Source: CAVOAK01 sp963664465 (GTDB taxonomy: Bacteria; Pseudomonadota; Alphaproteobacteria; UBA8366; CAVOAK01). From it: a stretch of 64,000 nt of DNA. Each line of letters starts with the position of its first letter. Within the stretch, counting starts at the first letter, position 1. The stretch lies in assembly GCA_963664465.2 (NCBI GenBank), contig CAXXSU010000015.1, positions 186,001-250,000 on the forward strand, in the 5' to 3' direction. Made by a program: the position numbers and the translations under genes. This document shows, piece after piece, positions 52,617 through 60,966 of the stretch. The notes under the pieces were generated by a model, which was not told the origin of the DNA, ran no database searches, and saw nothing but the letters and a program-made list of their open reading frames with translations.

Positions 52617-53762
52617 TTAGAGGGCGATGGTTGCCACCGCCTGCGCTGCGACCCCTTCGCCGCGGCCGGCAAATCCTAGTCCCTCGGTTGTCGTGGCCTT
52701 GACGCTAACTTGCGTCGAGTCGATGCCGATTATCTCGGCGACTCGGCGCTGCATTTCATGACGGTGCGGCGATATCTTTGGCCGTTCGCAAATCAACGTC
52801 ACGTCCAGGTGCCGGACCGAGCCGCCGCGTTCGTTCAGCAAGCTCGCCGCGTGCTGCAGGAAAATCGCTGAGTCCTTGCCTTCCCACCGAGGATCGGTCG
52901 GTGGGAAATGCTCTCCAATATCGCCTTCCCCGAGCGCACCCAAGATCGCATCGGTAAGCGCATGCAGACCGGCATCCGCATCGGAATGACCGACAAGGCC
53001 GCGGTCGTGCGGGATGACCACGCCGCAAAGCGTTATAGAGTCGCCAGGCCCGAAGCGATGCACGTCAAAGCCATTCCCAACGCGCACTTCGCTGCCCGCA
53101 AGCAGACGTTCGGCATGGCGAAAATCCTGTTCGGTCGTAATCTTGAAGTTATCCTCGTCGCCAAGAACCAGCTTTACGGTCATGCCGGCGGCTTCGGCGA
53201 CCGCGGCGTCGTCGGTATATAAGCGGTTCGAGGGTATCTGATGGGCAGTTAGAATCGACGAGTAATCGAACCCTTGCGGTGTTTGCGCGCGCCACAGAGC
53301 CGAGCGATCTATGGTTTCCGAGACCGATGCATCGCCGTCTTCGCGTTTGATGGTATCGCGGACCGGCAGCGCCGCGATTGCCGACGTCGAATGTTCTAGC
53401 GAGGCAAGGACACGGTCTATGGTCGCTGCATCGACCAAAGGCCTTGAGGCGTCGTGAATAAGGACGCGGCCCGGTGGATTGGCGGTGAGACTCTCGAGTC
53501 CCTTTTGTGAGGACTCATGGCGTGTGGCGCCGCCGAAAGCGACCGGCATGAGCTCGAGGCCGACGGTTGCTTCGTTATAAAGTGCCATGTCATCCGGATG
53601 AATGATCGCCCGGACACCGGAGATCCGCGGATGGCGAACAAAGGCCTGCAGCGATCGCAAGAGCATCGGCAAACCAGCAAGTCGTCGATACTGCTTCGGA
53701 ATATCCCCACCCAGCCGTTCACCGCGGCCGGCGGCCACTACCAACGCCACCGTCTCAATCAT
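52617..53762 (-). CDS. ispDF: Bifunctional 2-C-methyl-D-erythritol 4-phosphate cytidylyltransferase / 2-C-methyl-D-erythritol 2,4-cyclodiphosphate synthase
   Basis: The fused enzyme performs steps 3 and 5 of the non-mevalonate isoprenoid route. The 381-residue protein has IspD in the first 230 residues (VALVVAAGRGERLGGDIPKQ, VLIHDASRPLVDAATI, YTDDAAVAEAAGMTVKLVLG). IspF follows (RVGNGFDVHRFGPGDSITLC with the DxH metal pair, HSDADAGLHALTDAILGALG, VKATTTEGLGFAGRGEGVAA). The fusion is typical of alphaproteobacteria. ispE lies 116 bases upstream on the same strand and performs the step between, so all three activities come from one locus. Confidence 0.96.
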   Translation of the reverse strand: MIETVALVVAAGRGERLGGDIPKQYRRLAGLPMLLRSLQAFVRHPRISGVRAIIHPDDMALYNEATVGLELMPVAFGGATRHESSQKGLESLTANPPGRVLIHDASRPLVDAATIDRVLASLEHSTSAIAALPVRDTIKREDGDASVSETIDRSALWRAQTPQGFDYSSILTAHQIPSNRLYTDDAAVAEAAGMTVKLVLGDEDNFKITTEQDFRHAERLLAGSEVRVGNGFDVHRFGPGDSITLCGVVIPHDRGLVGHSDADAGLHALTDAILGALGEGDIGEHFPPTDPRWEGKDSAIFLQHAASLLNERGGSVRHLDVTLICERPKISPHRHEMQRRVAEIIGIDSTQVSVKATTTEGLGFAGRGEGVAAQAVATIAL

Positions 53763-53878
53763 ACTTTTCCTCGGGTGTTGGAATAAACGCGTGGGAGTTG
53801 AAGCCGGAGCGGCACGTGCCTGTCAACAGGTTCCTTTAATTGTTGCCGCCCTAACGTGTCTTTTTTGCTGCCCGCACC

Positions 53879-54757
53879 TCAGCTTGCAGCGAGAGTCGTC
53901 GCCATGAGCCACCAACCGCGGTCTGCCAAAGTTTCGGCGGCCCTTTCAGTTGCCGCGTGATCATCAAACAGTCCAAAACAGGTCGCGCCGCTGCCGCTCA
54001 TTCGCGCGAGGCGGCAACCTGGCGTCGTTTCGAGTGCGGCAAGAACGTCGCCGGTTGCCGGACAGAGCCGCATCACCTCTGCCGTCAGATCGTTTCGCCG
54101 TTGTGCAAGTAAATCGGCCAAACCTGCAACATCTCTCGGCTGCGTCACGAAGCGCCCGGCGCTAGAAAATGATCTGGAGAATGCGCTAAACACGTCCACG
54201 GTTGCCACAGTTTCGTTCGGGTTGACCAATAAGATGCCCGCCGCAGGCAAAGGTGGACCCAGGTCGATCTGTTCGCCGACGCCTGAGATGTAAGACGCCT
54301 TCGCCGCGAGGCAAGCCGGAACATCAGCGCCAAGCGAGATCGCAATCTTTGCCAGGTCTACACGCTCGACGTCGATCTTCCACAGTCGAATGAGCGCCTT
54401 CAGAACGGCGGCAGCGTCTGCCGATCCGCCGCCGAGCCCGGCTGCAACTGGTATCCGCTTGGTGAGTATGATTTTGGCCGCAGCGGATAGTCCTGCGGCG
54501 TCGGCGAGTTCTTGGGCCGCGCGCAATACCAGGTTGTCCTCCGTTTGAGCATTGAGAGCGGAGGCAAATGGTCCGTCGAGTTGAAGCAAAAGCTTCTCGG
54601 AATGGCAGACACTGAGCGTGTCGCCGAACGGGGTGAAGGCAATCAGCGTATCAAGCAGATGGTAGCCATCGCTGCGCCGTCCGATAACATGAAGGTACAG
54701 ATTGAGTTTGGCGGGCGCTTCGAAGGTAATTACCGGTGTATCTAGGAGATCATCCAT
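53879..54757 (-). CDS. ispE: 4-diphosphocytidyl-2-C-methyl-D-erythritol kinase
   Basis: IspE phosphorylates CDP-methylerythritol in the non-mevalonate route. The 292-residue GHMP kinase has the N-terminal PAKLNLYLHVIGRRSDGYHL motif, the glycine-rich ATP loop RIPVAAGLGGGSADAAAVL and the C-terminal MSGSGATCFGLF motif. Length is normal. It lies immediately upstream of ispDF on the same strand. Confidence 0.95.
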   Translation of the reverse strand: MDDLLDTPVITFEAPAKLNLYLHVIGRRSDGYHLLDTLIAFTPFGDTLSVCHSEKLLLQLDGPFASALNAQTEDNLVLRAAQELADAAGLSAAAKIILTKRIPVAAGLGGGSADAAAVLKALIRLWKIDVERVDLAKIAISLGADVPACLAAKASYISGVGEQIDLGPPLPAAGILLVNPNETVATVDVFSAFSRSFSSAGRFVTQPRDVAGLADLLAQRRNDLTAEVMRLCPATGDVLAALETTPGCRLARMSGSGATCFGLFDDHAATERAAETLADRGWWLMATTLAAS

Positions 54758-54899
54758 CGTATTCGTGCGGGAGGTTATTCTGAGCTGCGGCGCTATCTTG
54801 CGCCCGCGCCTTCGACCGGCACCGGCTATACCAGCTTCGCGGTCGTTGGCATAGATTTGAGCATCGTGTTATCGCAGGCGGCGCAAATGGAACTTTCGC

Positions 54900-55376
54900 A
54901 TGGCCCATGAACACTCGGTCTGGCGCCCGGCAAACGCGATTGCGACCTGGTTTGGTGTCGGCCTCCTTCCGAAGGCGCCTGGAACCTGGGGGTCGCTCGC
55001 CGCCCTGCCCTTTGCCTGGCTGATAGCGGTTTACGCCGGTCAACTTTGGTTGCTGGCCGCCGCGGCCGTCTTGTTTGCCACAGGAACGGCCGCCTCGCAG
55101 GCGTATGGGCGCGCCAAGGGCGTTGCGGATTCACCTGAGATCGTTGTCGACGAGGTTGCTGGTCAGTGGCTGACTCTGACGGTCGTACCGCCGGATGTCC
55201 TTCTCTATGCCGTCGGCTTCGTTCTATTTCGCATCGCTGATATCGTCAAACCGTGGCCAGCGAGTCTGGTCGACCGCAATATGAAGAATGGTATTGGCGT
55301 GATGTTGGACGATGTCGTGGCTGCCATTTATGCTTCGGTATTTCTCCTGGCCGGACTCTTTGTTTTCGGAAAATAG
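54900..55376 (+). CDS. pgpA: Phosphatidylglycerophosphatase A
   Basis: PgpA dephosphorylates phosphatidylglycerol phosphate at the inner membrane. The 158-residue protein has the family motifs GVGLLPKAPGTWGSLAALPF, VVDEVAGQWLTL, VKPWPASLVDRNMKNGIGVM and LDDVVAAIYASVF, with about four membrane segments. The acidic pair in the second and fourth motifs should bind Mg2+. cinA follows after 3 bases on the same strand. Confidence 0.95.
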   Translation: MAHEHSVWRPANAIATWFGVGLLPKAPGTWGSLAALPFAWLIAVYAGQLWLLAAAAVLFATGTAASQAYGRAKGVADSPEIVVDEVAGQWLTLTVVPPDVLLYAVGFVLFRIADIVKPWPASLVDRNMKNGIGVMLDDVVAAIYASVFLLAGLFVFGK

Positions 55377-55379
55377 TCG

Positions 55380-55871
55380 ATGTTTTCAAATAGGTTAGTC
55401 GACAAAGCGCAGAAGTTGCTGCAACACTGTCGCGCAGCCAAACACTTGGTCGTCACCGCGGAATCCTGCACCGGCGGACTGATCGCCGGCTGTCTGACGG
55501 AGGTCGCCGGCTCGTCGGACGTTGTTGAACGCGGGTTCGTCTGTTATTCCAATGCCGCGAAAACGGAGCAGCTCGGGGTGAACGCTGCACTGATCGAGAG
55601 GTGCGGCGCCGTCAGCCCCGAAGTTGCCGGCGCCATGGCGGAAGGCGCGCTTAACAATTCGCCGGCGACACTTGCGGTGTCTGTGACCGGAATTGCCGGC
55701 CCCGGCGGCGGCACGCCCGATAAGCCGGTTGGATTGGTTTATCTTGGCACGGCCCTGAGAACGGGGACGGTTTCGGTCGATCGGTACGTTTTTGACGGCG
55801 ATCGCCAGGCCGTGCGCGAGGCGACTGTTGAAATGGCGCTCGATCTCATGCTTCAGCGTTTTCAGATTTAG
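55380..55871 (+). CDS. pncC: CinA C-terminal-type nicotinamide-nucleotide amidohydrolase
   Basis: The enzyme deamidates nicotinamide mononucleotide to nicotinate mononucleotide in the NAD salvage cycle. The 163-residue protein is the stand-alone CinA C-terminal domain: LVVTAESCTGGLIAGCLTEV, FVCYSNAAKTEQLGVNAALI and VSVTGIAGPGGGTPDKPVGL, followed by a C-terminal helix (AVREATVEMALDLMLQRF). It has no N-terminal CinA half, which is usual in this class. Its last 26 bases overlap the 3' end of the convergent XRE gene. Confidence 0.93.
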   Translation: MFSNRLVDKAQKLLQHCRAAKHLVVTAESCTGGLIAGCLTEVAGSSDVVERGFVCYSNAAKTEQLGVNAALIERCGAVSPEVAGAMAEGALNNSPATLAVSVTGIAGPGGGTPDKPVGLVYLGTALRTGTVSVDRYVFDGDRQAVREATVEMALDLMLQRFQI

Positions 55872-56571
55872 CAAACAACGCCACGAGGTCGCTCATCGGG
55901 TGGCCCCTACGTTTGGCGAAGGCGATGAGACGTTCGTCCCAATTGTCAAACACATCGAAAAATTGCTTTGGATGATCGAGCGGCTGCCATGGCAAATTAC
56001 GTAGTCGCTGGAACGCTTCATTTTGTTCCGCTGTCGTCGTGTCTTCAAGGACTTCATCGAGAAAATAAAGCCGGTAACGGTGCAGCGCAAAGGCCGCAAG
56101 CATGATGCCCGCGACTTCGGCTGCGCGACTCACATTACCAACGTTGAAGTTGACCTGATCGAACAGAACGGATCGGTTTTCGCCTTCAATCAACAGGCAG
56201 ATTCGATGACGGTCCTCCCCGCTGGCTACGGTCCGGGCCCATCGGGCGAAGAACAACACCTTCTCGATTTTCGTCAAAGACTCCCGGCGCAATAGTTCGA
56301 GCACGCGTTGGCTGGCGAAATAGGTGTCGAAAGCATTCGGACGGGCGAGCCGGATCAATTCAACGGACTCGGACCGGTCATCGTCGGCAAAGCTTAATCC
56401 GGCAGCGGTGAGAGCTCGCTCGATTGCTTCGAGCGTGCTAGTGCGCGGATCTCCGACGCCACGTTCGATGTTGTTGAGGGTCGCCAGCGAGATCCCGGCA
56501 GATTTGGCCAACTCGCGCTGCTTGACATTGATCATGGCGCGTGCGGCCCGCATCTGCGACGGCGTGATCAC
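55846..56571 (-). CDS. XRE-family transcriptional regulator
   Basis: The 241-residue protein starts with a Cro/CI-type helix-turn-helix (QMRAARAMINVKQRELAKSA, GISLATLNNIERGVGDPRTS). The rest (residues about 75-241) is helical and unfamiliar, containing LRRESLTKIEKVLFFARWAR and ALHRYRLYFLDEVLEDTTTA, and could be a sensing or dimer part. It may control itself or a nearby gene, but no target is obvious. It overlaps pncC tail to tail by 26 bases. Confidence 0.8.
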   Translation of the reverse strand: MITPSQMRAARAMINVKQRELAKSAGISLATLNNIERGVGDPRTSTLEAIERALTAAGLSFADDDRSESVELIRLARPNAFDTYFASQRVLELLRRESLTKIEKVLFFARWARTVASGEDRHRICLLIEGENRSVLFDQVNFNVGNVSRAAEVAGIMLAAFALHRYRLYFLDEVLEDTTTAEQNEAFQRLRNLPWQPLDHPKQFFDVFDNWDERLIAFAKRRGHPMSDLVALFAKSENAEA

Positions 56572-56769
56572 AGCGCAAATTCGCCATTTTCGCCATTGGG
56601 GATCAAAACTGACACTTCGAGAGAGTCCATAAACTAGGGCTGAGACCTAATATACTAGGCACTGGTCCCCTTGTCACCCGCTCGACTACAACATGCTGTG
56701 GGCAACATAAAAAACTCCGCTATTACTAGTTCACGGTGCCTTCGACACTGGCACTGTGGGGGCCATGAT

Positions 56770-57273
56770 CTACGAATGTAGTTTTTTCTTCGTTGCCGGA
56801 GGCCCTTCCCTTCCTGTTTGGTCACTGGGCGACGGTTTGATCGCATGGATTTCTCGGGCGCGCGCCTCGAACGCTGCAACCATGCGCTGAACCGCCTTGT
56901 GGAAAAGCATATCCATCAATTTAGACAGAATTAGGGAGCGAAATTCGAAGTCGACGAAGAAGTCAACGTGGCAGCAGCCCTCCTGCCGTTCGCTAAACTT
57001 CCAATGGTTGTTCAGATACTTGAATGGACCATCTTCATATGTCACGTCAATTTTTAATCCGGGTTGATCGAACGTAACGCGGCTTGTGAAACGCTCGCGC
57101 AGGCCGCGAAATCCAATCACCATGTCCGCGGTGACCTTGGTCTCTACCCGCTCGCGTATGCGTGCTGCCAGGCACCACGGCAGGAACTCCGGATAGCTTT
57201 CGATATCGGCGACAACGTCGTAGAGCAGCGTCGGCGGAAAGGGCAGATTACGCTGCTCGCTGTGACGTGGCAT
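56770..57273 (-). CDS. Coenzyme Q-binding COQ10/RatA-family START-domain protein
   Basis: The 167-residue protein has the polyketide cyclase/START fold. Landmarks are HSEQRNLPFPPTLLYDVVAD, IESYPEFLPWCLAARIRERV, FGF-like core GFRGLRERFTSRV, and CHVDFFVDFEFRSLILSKLM. In this gene order (just after lipA) the relative is the ubiquinone-binding COQ10-like protein, although E. coli RatA is in the same family. The C-terminal extension (KPSPSDQTGREGPPATKKKL) is low-complexity. It begins 18 bases after lipA on the same strand. Confidence 0.88.
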   Translation of the reverse strand: MPRHSEQRNLPFPPTLLYDVVADIESYPEFLPWCLAARIRERVETKVTADMVIGFRGLRERFTSRVTFDQPGLKIDVTYEDGPFKYLNNHWKFSERQEGCCHVDFFVDFEFRSLILSKLMDMLFHKAVQRMVAAFEARAREIHAIKPSPSDQTGREGPPATKKKLHS

Positions 57274-57290
57274 CCGTTGGTAATATGCGA

Positions 57291-58274
57291 TCAGTGTCGC
57301 GGTGCGGACGAATTGGCTTGTAGCATAGATTCGCGCGCTTGCTTGAGCCGGGCAAAGTCCTCGCCGGCGTGGTAGGACGAGCGGGTCAGCGGTGAACTCG
57401 ACACCATGAGAAACCCCTTGCTGCGAGCCAATGCGGCATAGCTGTCAAATTCATCCGGCGTCACGAACTGCTCTATCTTTGCGTGTTTTGGAGTCGGTTG
57501 CAGATATTGTCCAATCGTGAGGAAATCGACATCGGCGGCTCGTAGATCGTCCATCACCTGCCCGATTTCCTCGCGTGTTTCACCGAGTCCCACCATGATG
57601 CCCGATTTGGTAAATGCGCCAGGGTCGACGCATTTGACCCGATCGAGCAGTTGCAGGCTTGAAAAGTAACGCGCGCCGGGCCGGATCGACGGATAAAGTC
57701 GGGGCACCGTTTCGAGATTGTGGTTGAAGACGTCGGGACGTGCCGAGGCGACTGTTTCGACAGCGCCTTCCTTGCGCAAAAAATCCGGCGTGAGAATCTC
57801 TATTGTCGTGGTGGGCGCCGTTTCTCGCAGGCTTTCAATGACCTTAACGAAATGGCTGGCACCGCCGTCGCGTAAGTCGTCACGGTCGACCGAAGTAACG
57901 ACGACATGGTCCAAGTGCAATTTGGCGACGGCAATTGCGACGTTCATTGGCTCCAACACGTCCAGCGGTTGGGGTTTGCCGGTGGCAACGTTGCAAAAGG
58001 CGCAGGCGCGCGTGCAAATGTCCCCCATGATCATCATCGTGGCGTGCCGCTTGGCCCAACACTCGCCGATGTTGGGGCAGGCAGCTTCCTCACAAACCGT
58101 GTGCAGATTATGTTCTCGAATGATTCGGCGTGTCTCGTTGTATTCCGCAGACACGGGTGCCCGAACCCTGAGCCATGGCGGCTTGCGCTGGATCGGGTTG
58201 TCCGACCGGTTGCGTTTCTCCGGGTGGCGCAATGCCTTGTGTGTGGGCGCATTCATGGTGTCTTGATTTCGCAT
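57291..58274 (-). CDS. lipA: Lipoyl synthase
   Basis: LipA inserts sulfur atoms into octanoyl groups on lipoyl domains, and so serves the adjacent pyruvate dehydrogenase. The 327-residue radical SAM enzyme has the auxiliary cluster motif TVCEEAACPNIGECW, the radical SAM motif CTRACAFCNV and the C-terminal serine ligand segment SSPLTRSSYHAG. It lies 21 bases after lpd. A Met7 at 58256 is an alternative start. Confidence 0.97.
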   Translation of the reverse strand: MRNQDTMNAPTHKALRHPEKRNRSDNPIQRKPPWLRVRAPVSAEYNETRRIIREHNLHTVCEEAACPNIGECWAKRHATMMIMGDICTRACAFCNVATGKPQPLDVLEPMNVAIAVAKLHLDHVVVTSVDRDDLRDGGASHFVKVIESLRETAPTTTIEILTPDFLRKEGAVETVASARPDVFNHNLETVPRLYPSIRPGARYFSSLQLLDRVKCVDPGAFTKSGIMVGLGETREEIGQVMDDLRAADVDFLTIGQYLQPTPKHAKIEQFVTPDEFDSYAALARSKGFLMVSSSPLTRSSYHAGEDFARLKQARESMLQANSSAPRH

Positions 58275-58295
58275 GTCTAGCCGGCCAGCCCGCCG

Positions 58296-59696
58296 CTAAT
58301 AATGTATCGTGCGACCATACGCATTTAGGACGGATTCGTGCATCGTTTCGGAGATCGTGGGATGCGCGAATACCGTTTGCAGGAGTTCACTCTCGGTCGT
58401 TTCCAAAGTCTTGGCAATGCCATAACCCTGAATCATTTCAGTCACCTCGGCGCCGATCATATGCGCGCCGAGAAGTTCGCCAGTATCTGCATCGAACACC
58501 GTCTTTACCATTCCCTCGGTGTCGCCCATTGCGACGGCTTTGCCGTTGCCGGCAAACGGAAAGCGCCCCACTTTCACTTTGTGACCGGCGTCTTTCGCGG
58601 CCTGCTCCGTCAACCCGACGCTCGCGACCTGCGGATGACAGTACGTGCAGCCGGGAATATTCGAGATGTCGAGCGGGCGAACATCGTTTACGCCAGCGAT
58701 CTTTTCGATACAGATCACACCTTCATGGCTGGCCTTGTGCGCTAGCCACGGCGGCCCTACCACGTCGCCGATGGCATAGACACCGGTCTCTCCGGTCTCG
58801 CACCACTCGTTAATGACGATGTGCCCGCGGTCGACTGCGACCTTCGTCCCCTCAAGGCCGATGTCCTCGACATTGCCGACAATGCCGACTGCCATGATGA
58901 CGCGCTCGACCGTGAGATCGGTCGTCTTGCCGGCCGCCTCAATGGTTGCAGTGACCCCCTTCGGGCCACTCTTCAGCGTCTTTACCTGCGCTGAGGTCAT
59001 GAGTGTCATGCCTTGTTTTTCGAAAGCTTTGGCGGCGAATAGCGAGATTTCCTCATCCTCTACCGGAAGTACACGATCCAGCACCTCGACGACCGTTACC
59101 TCGCTGCCGAGATTTCGATAGAAGCTGGCGAACTCGACACCGATAGCGCCGGAACCGACGACCAGAAGCGATGCGGGCAGGCTTTCGGGAACCATGGCTT
59201 CCATGTAGGTCCAAACACGCTTGCCGTCCGCCTCGAGGCCGGGCAGTTCCCGCGCCCGCGCTCCGGTTGCCAGGATGACGTGCTTGGCTTCGAGATCTGC
59301 GACGAGCTTTCCGTCTTTTTCGACGGCGACCTTGCCCGCGCCGCCAAGCCGGCCCCAGCCGTCAAAAACCTCGACTTTGTTTTTCTTGAGCAGGTGCTGG
59401 ACACCACCAGAAAGTTGATTGGCGACGCTACGGCTTCGCTGCACGACTTTGGTGATGTCAAAAGTGATGTTTTCGGCGCTGAAACCGAAAGAGTCGAGGT
59501 TGTGTAGGAGATTATTGATTTCCGAACAACGCAACAGCGCCTTGGTCGGAATACATCCCCAGTTAAGGCAGATGCCGCCAAGATGTTTGGCTTCTACGAC
59601 TGTGGTTTTTAGCCCCAGCTGCGCTGCCCTGATGGCCGCGACATAGCCGCCCGGACCGCCGCCAACGATGACGACATCGAATTTGTTTTCAGACAT
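58296..59696 (-). CDS. lpd: Dihydrolipoyl dehydrogenase (E3)
   Basis: E3 reoxidises dihydrolipoamide, passing electrons to NAD+. The 466-residue flavoprotein has the FAD motif VVIVGGGPGGYVAAIRAAQL, the redox disulfide GGICLNWGCIPTKALL, the NAD motif LLVVGSGAIGVEFASFYRNL and the C-terminal active-site segment with His and Glu in TVFAHPTISETMHESVLNAY. It sits 12 bases after aceF, so it belongs to the pyruvate dehydrogenase complex. Confidence 0.96.
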   Translation of the reverse strand: MSENKFDVVIVGGGPGGYVAAIRAAQLGLKTTVVEAKHLGGICLNWGCIPTKALLRCSEINNLLHNLDSFGFSAENITFDITKVVQRSRSVANQLSGGVQHLLKKNKVEVFDGWGRLGGAGKVAVEKDGKLVADLEAKHVILATGARARELPGLEADGKRVWTYMEAMVPESLPASLLVVGSGAIGVEFASFYRNLGSEVTVVEVLDRVLPVEDEEISLFAAKAFEKQGMTLMTSAQVKTLKSGPKGVTATIEAAGKTTDLTVERVIMAVGIVGNVEDIGLEGTKVAVDRGHIVINEWCETGETGVYAIGDVVGPPWLAHKASHEGVICIEKIAGVNDVRPLDISNIPGCTYCHPQVASVGLTEQAAKDAGHKVKVGRFPFAGNGKAVAMGDTEGMVKTVFDADTGELLGAHMIGAEVTEMIQGYGIAKTLETTESELLQTVFAHPTISETMHESVLNAYGRTIHY

Positions 59697-59708
59697 CCAC
59701 CGTGCGCC

Positions 59709-60950
59709 TCATAGCATCAGGGACAAGGGTGATTCGATCAGCGATTTGAGCGCGGCCAGATACTCCGCTCCGACGGCGCCATCGACCACCCGGTGATCGA
59801 CCGAAAGCGTACAGGTCATCACCGTGGCGACGCCTAGCGCGCCGTCCGTGACGACCGGACGCTGCGATCCCGCGCCGACGGCCAGGATGCAAGCTTGCGG
59901 CGGATTGATCACTGCCGCGAACTCGCGAATTCCGTACATCCCAAGGTTCGAAACGCTGAACGTGCCGCCGGTATATTCCTCGGGCGCCAATTTCCCCTCT
60001 CGGGCCCGGCCGACCAGGTCCTTCATTTCGTTGGAGATGGCGCGCAAACCCTTGGCTTCCGCCCCGCGGATGATGGGCGTGATAAGCCCTCCAGGCACGG
60101 CGACGGCAACGGCGATATCGGCGGAATTGAAAAATTTAGCCCCCTCTTCACTCCACGCAGCATTGGCGGCTGGGACTTCGATCAGCGCCTGCGCGCACAT
60201 CTTGATCACCATGTCGTTGACGGAGATCTTGTATTCGTCGGAGCGGCCGTTGAGCTCACGGCGAATTTCGAGCAACTGATCGATTTGGCAATCGATGGTC
60301 AGATAGAAATGCGGAATTGTCTGTTTCGATTGCGTTAGTCGCCTGGCGATCGCGCGGCGCATCGCTGTATGCGGGATGAGCTCGAATTCGGCCTCACCCG
60401 GGGTCGAAGGCTGTGCGGTCGGTGTCGTCGCAGGAAGGGCGGCAGCCGCTTCGACGTCCGCCTTGACGATACGTCCACGCGGTCCGCTGCCGCGCAAGCT
60501 GCCAAGATCGAGCCCGGCATTCGCCGCCAGTCGCCGTGCCAAGGGGCTGGCAAATATTCGTGTGCCGTCACGTTGCGGCGCTACTTTGGCCGGCTCGGTA
60601 GCTGCGGCTGGAGCGGTCTTTGCCGCGGTCGGTGCCGGTGTTTCGGCGTTCGGCGCGGGAGCGTTCGCCGCATCGGCGACGGCGCTCTCAAGGGCCGATG
60701 CATCCTCGCCGTCTTCGAGTAACACTGCGAGGATCTGGTTGACCTTAACCTCGTCGGTGCCTTCGGCAACGAGGATCCGGCCAACGCGTCCTCCGTCGAC
60801 GGCCTCAACCTCCATCGTTGCCTTGTCGGTTTCAATTTCCGCGATAACGTCGCCGGGTGCCACTTCGTCGCCTTCAGCCTTGTGCCATTTGGCGAGCGTG
60901 CCTTCGGTCATGGTCGGCGAAAGCGCCGGCATTAGGATCTCGATCGTCAT
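59709..60950 (-). CDS. pdhC: Pyruvate dehydrogenase E2: dihydrolipoamide acetyltransferase
   Basis: E2 transfers the acetyl group from E1 to CoA. The 413-residue protein has one lipoyl domain (lipoyl-Lys in IETDKATMEVEAVD), an Ala/Pro-rich linker, a peripheral-subunit binding domain (IFASPLARRLAANAGLDLGS, GPRGRIVKADVEAA) and the catalytic domain (IPHFYLTIDCQIDQ, SVDHRVVDGAVGAEYL with active-site His and Asp). The ATG at 60950 is the family start; a longer frame upstream is not homologous. Gene order is pdhA-pdhB-pdhC-lpd. Confidence 0.95.
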   Translation of the reverse strand: MTIEILMPALSPTMTEGTLAKWHKAEGDEVAPGDVIAEIETDKATMEVEAVDGGRVGRILVAEGTDEVKVNQILAVLLEDGEDASALESAVADAANAPAPNAETPAPTAAKTAPAAATEPAKVAPQRDGTRIFASPLARRLAANAGLDLGSLRGSGPRGRIVKADVEAAAALPATTPTAQPSTPGEAEFELIPHTAMRRAIARRLTQSKQTIPHFYLTIDCQIDQLLEIRRELNGRSDEYKISVNDMVIKMCAQALIEVPAANAAWSEEGAKFFNSADIAVAVAVPGGLITPIIRGAEAKGLRAISNEMKDLVGRAREGKLAPEEYTGGTFSVSNLGMYGIREFAAVINPPQACILAVGAGSQRPVVTDGALGVATVMTCTLSVDHRVVDGAVGAEYLAALKSLIESPLSLML

Positions 60951-60966
60951 CGATTGATTTCCCGTT

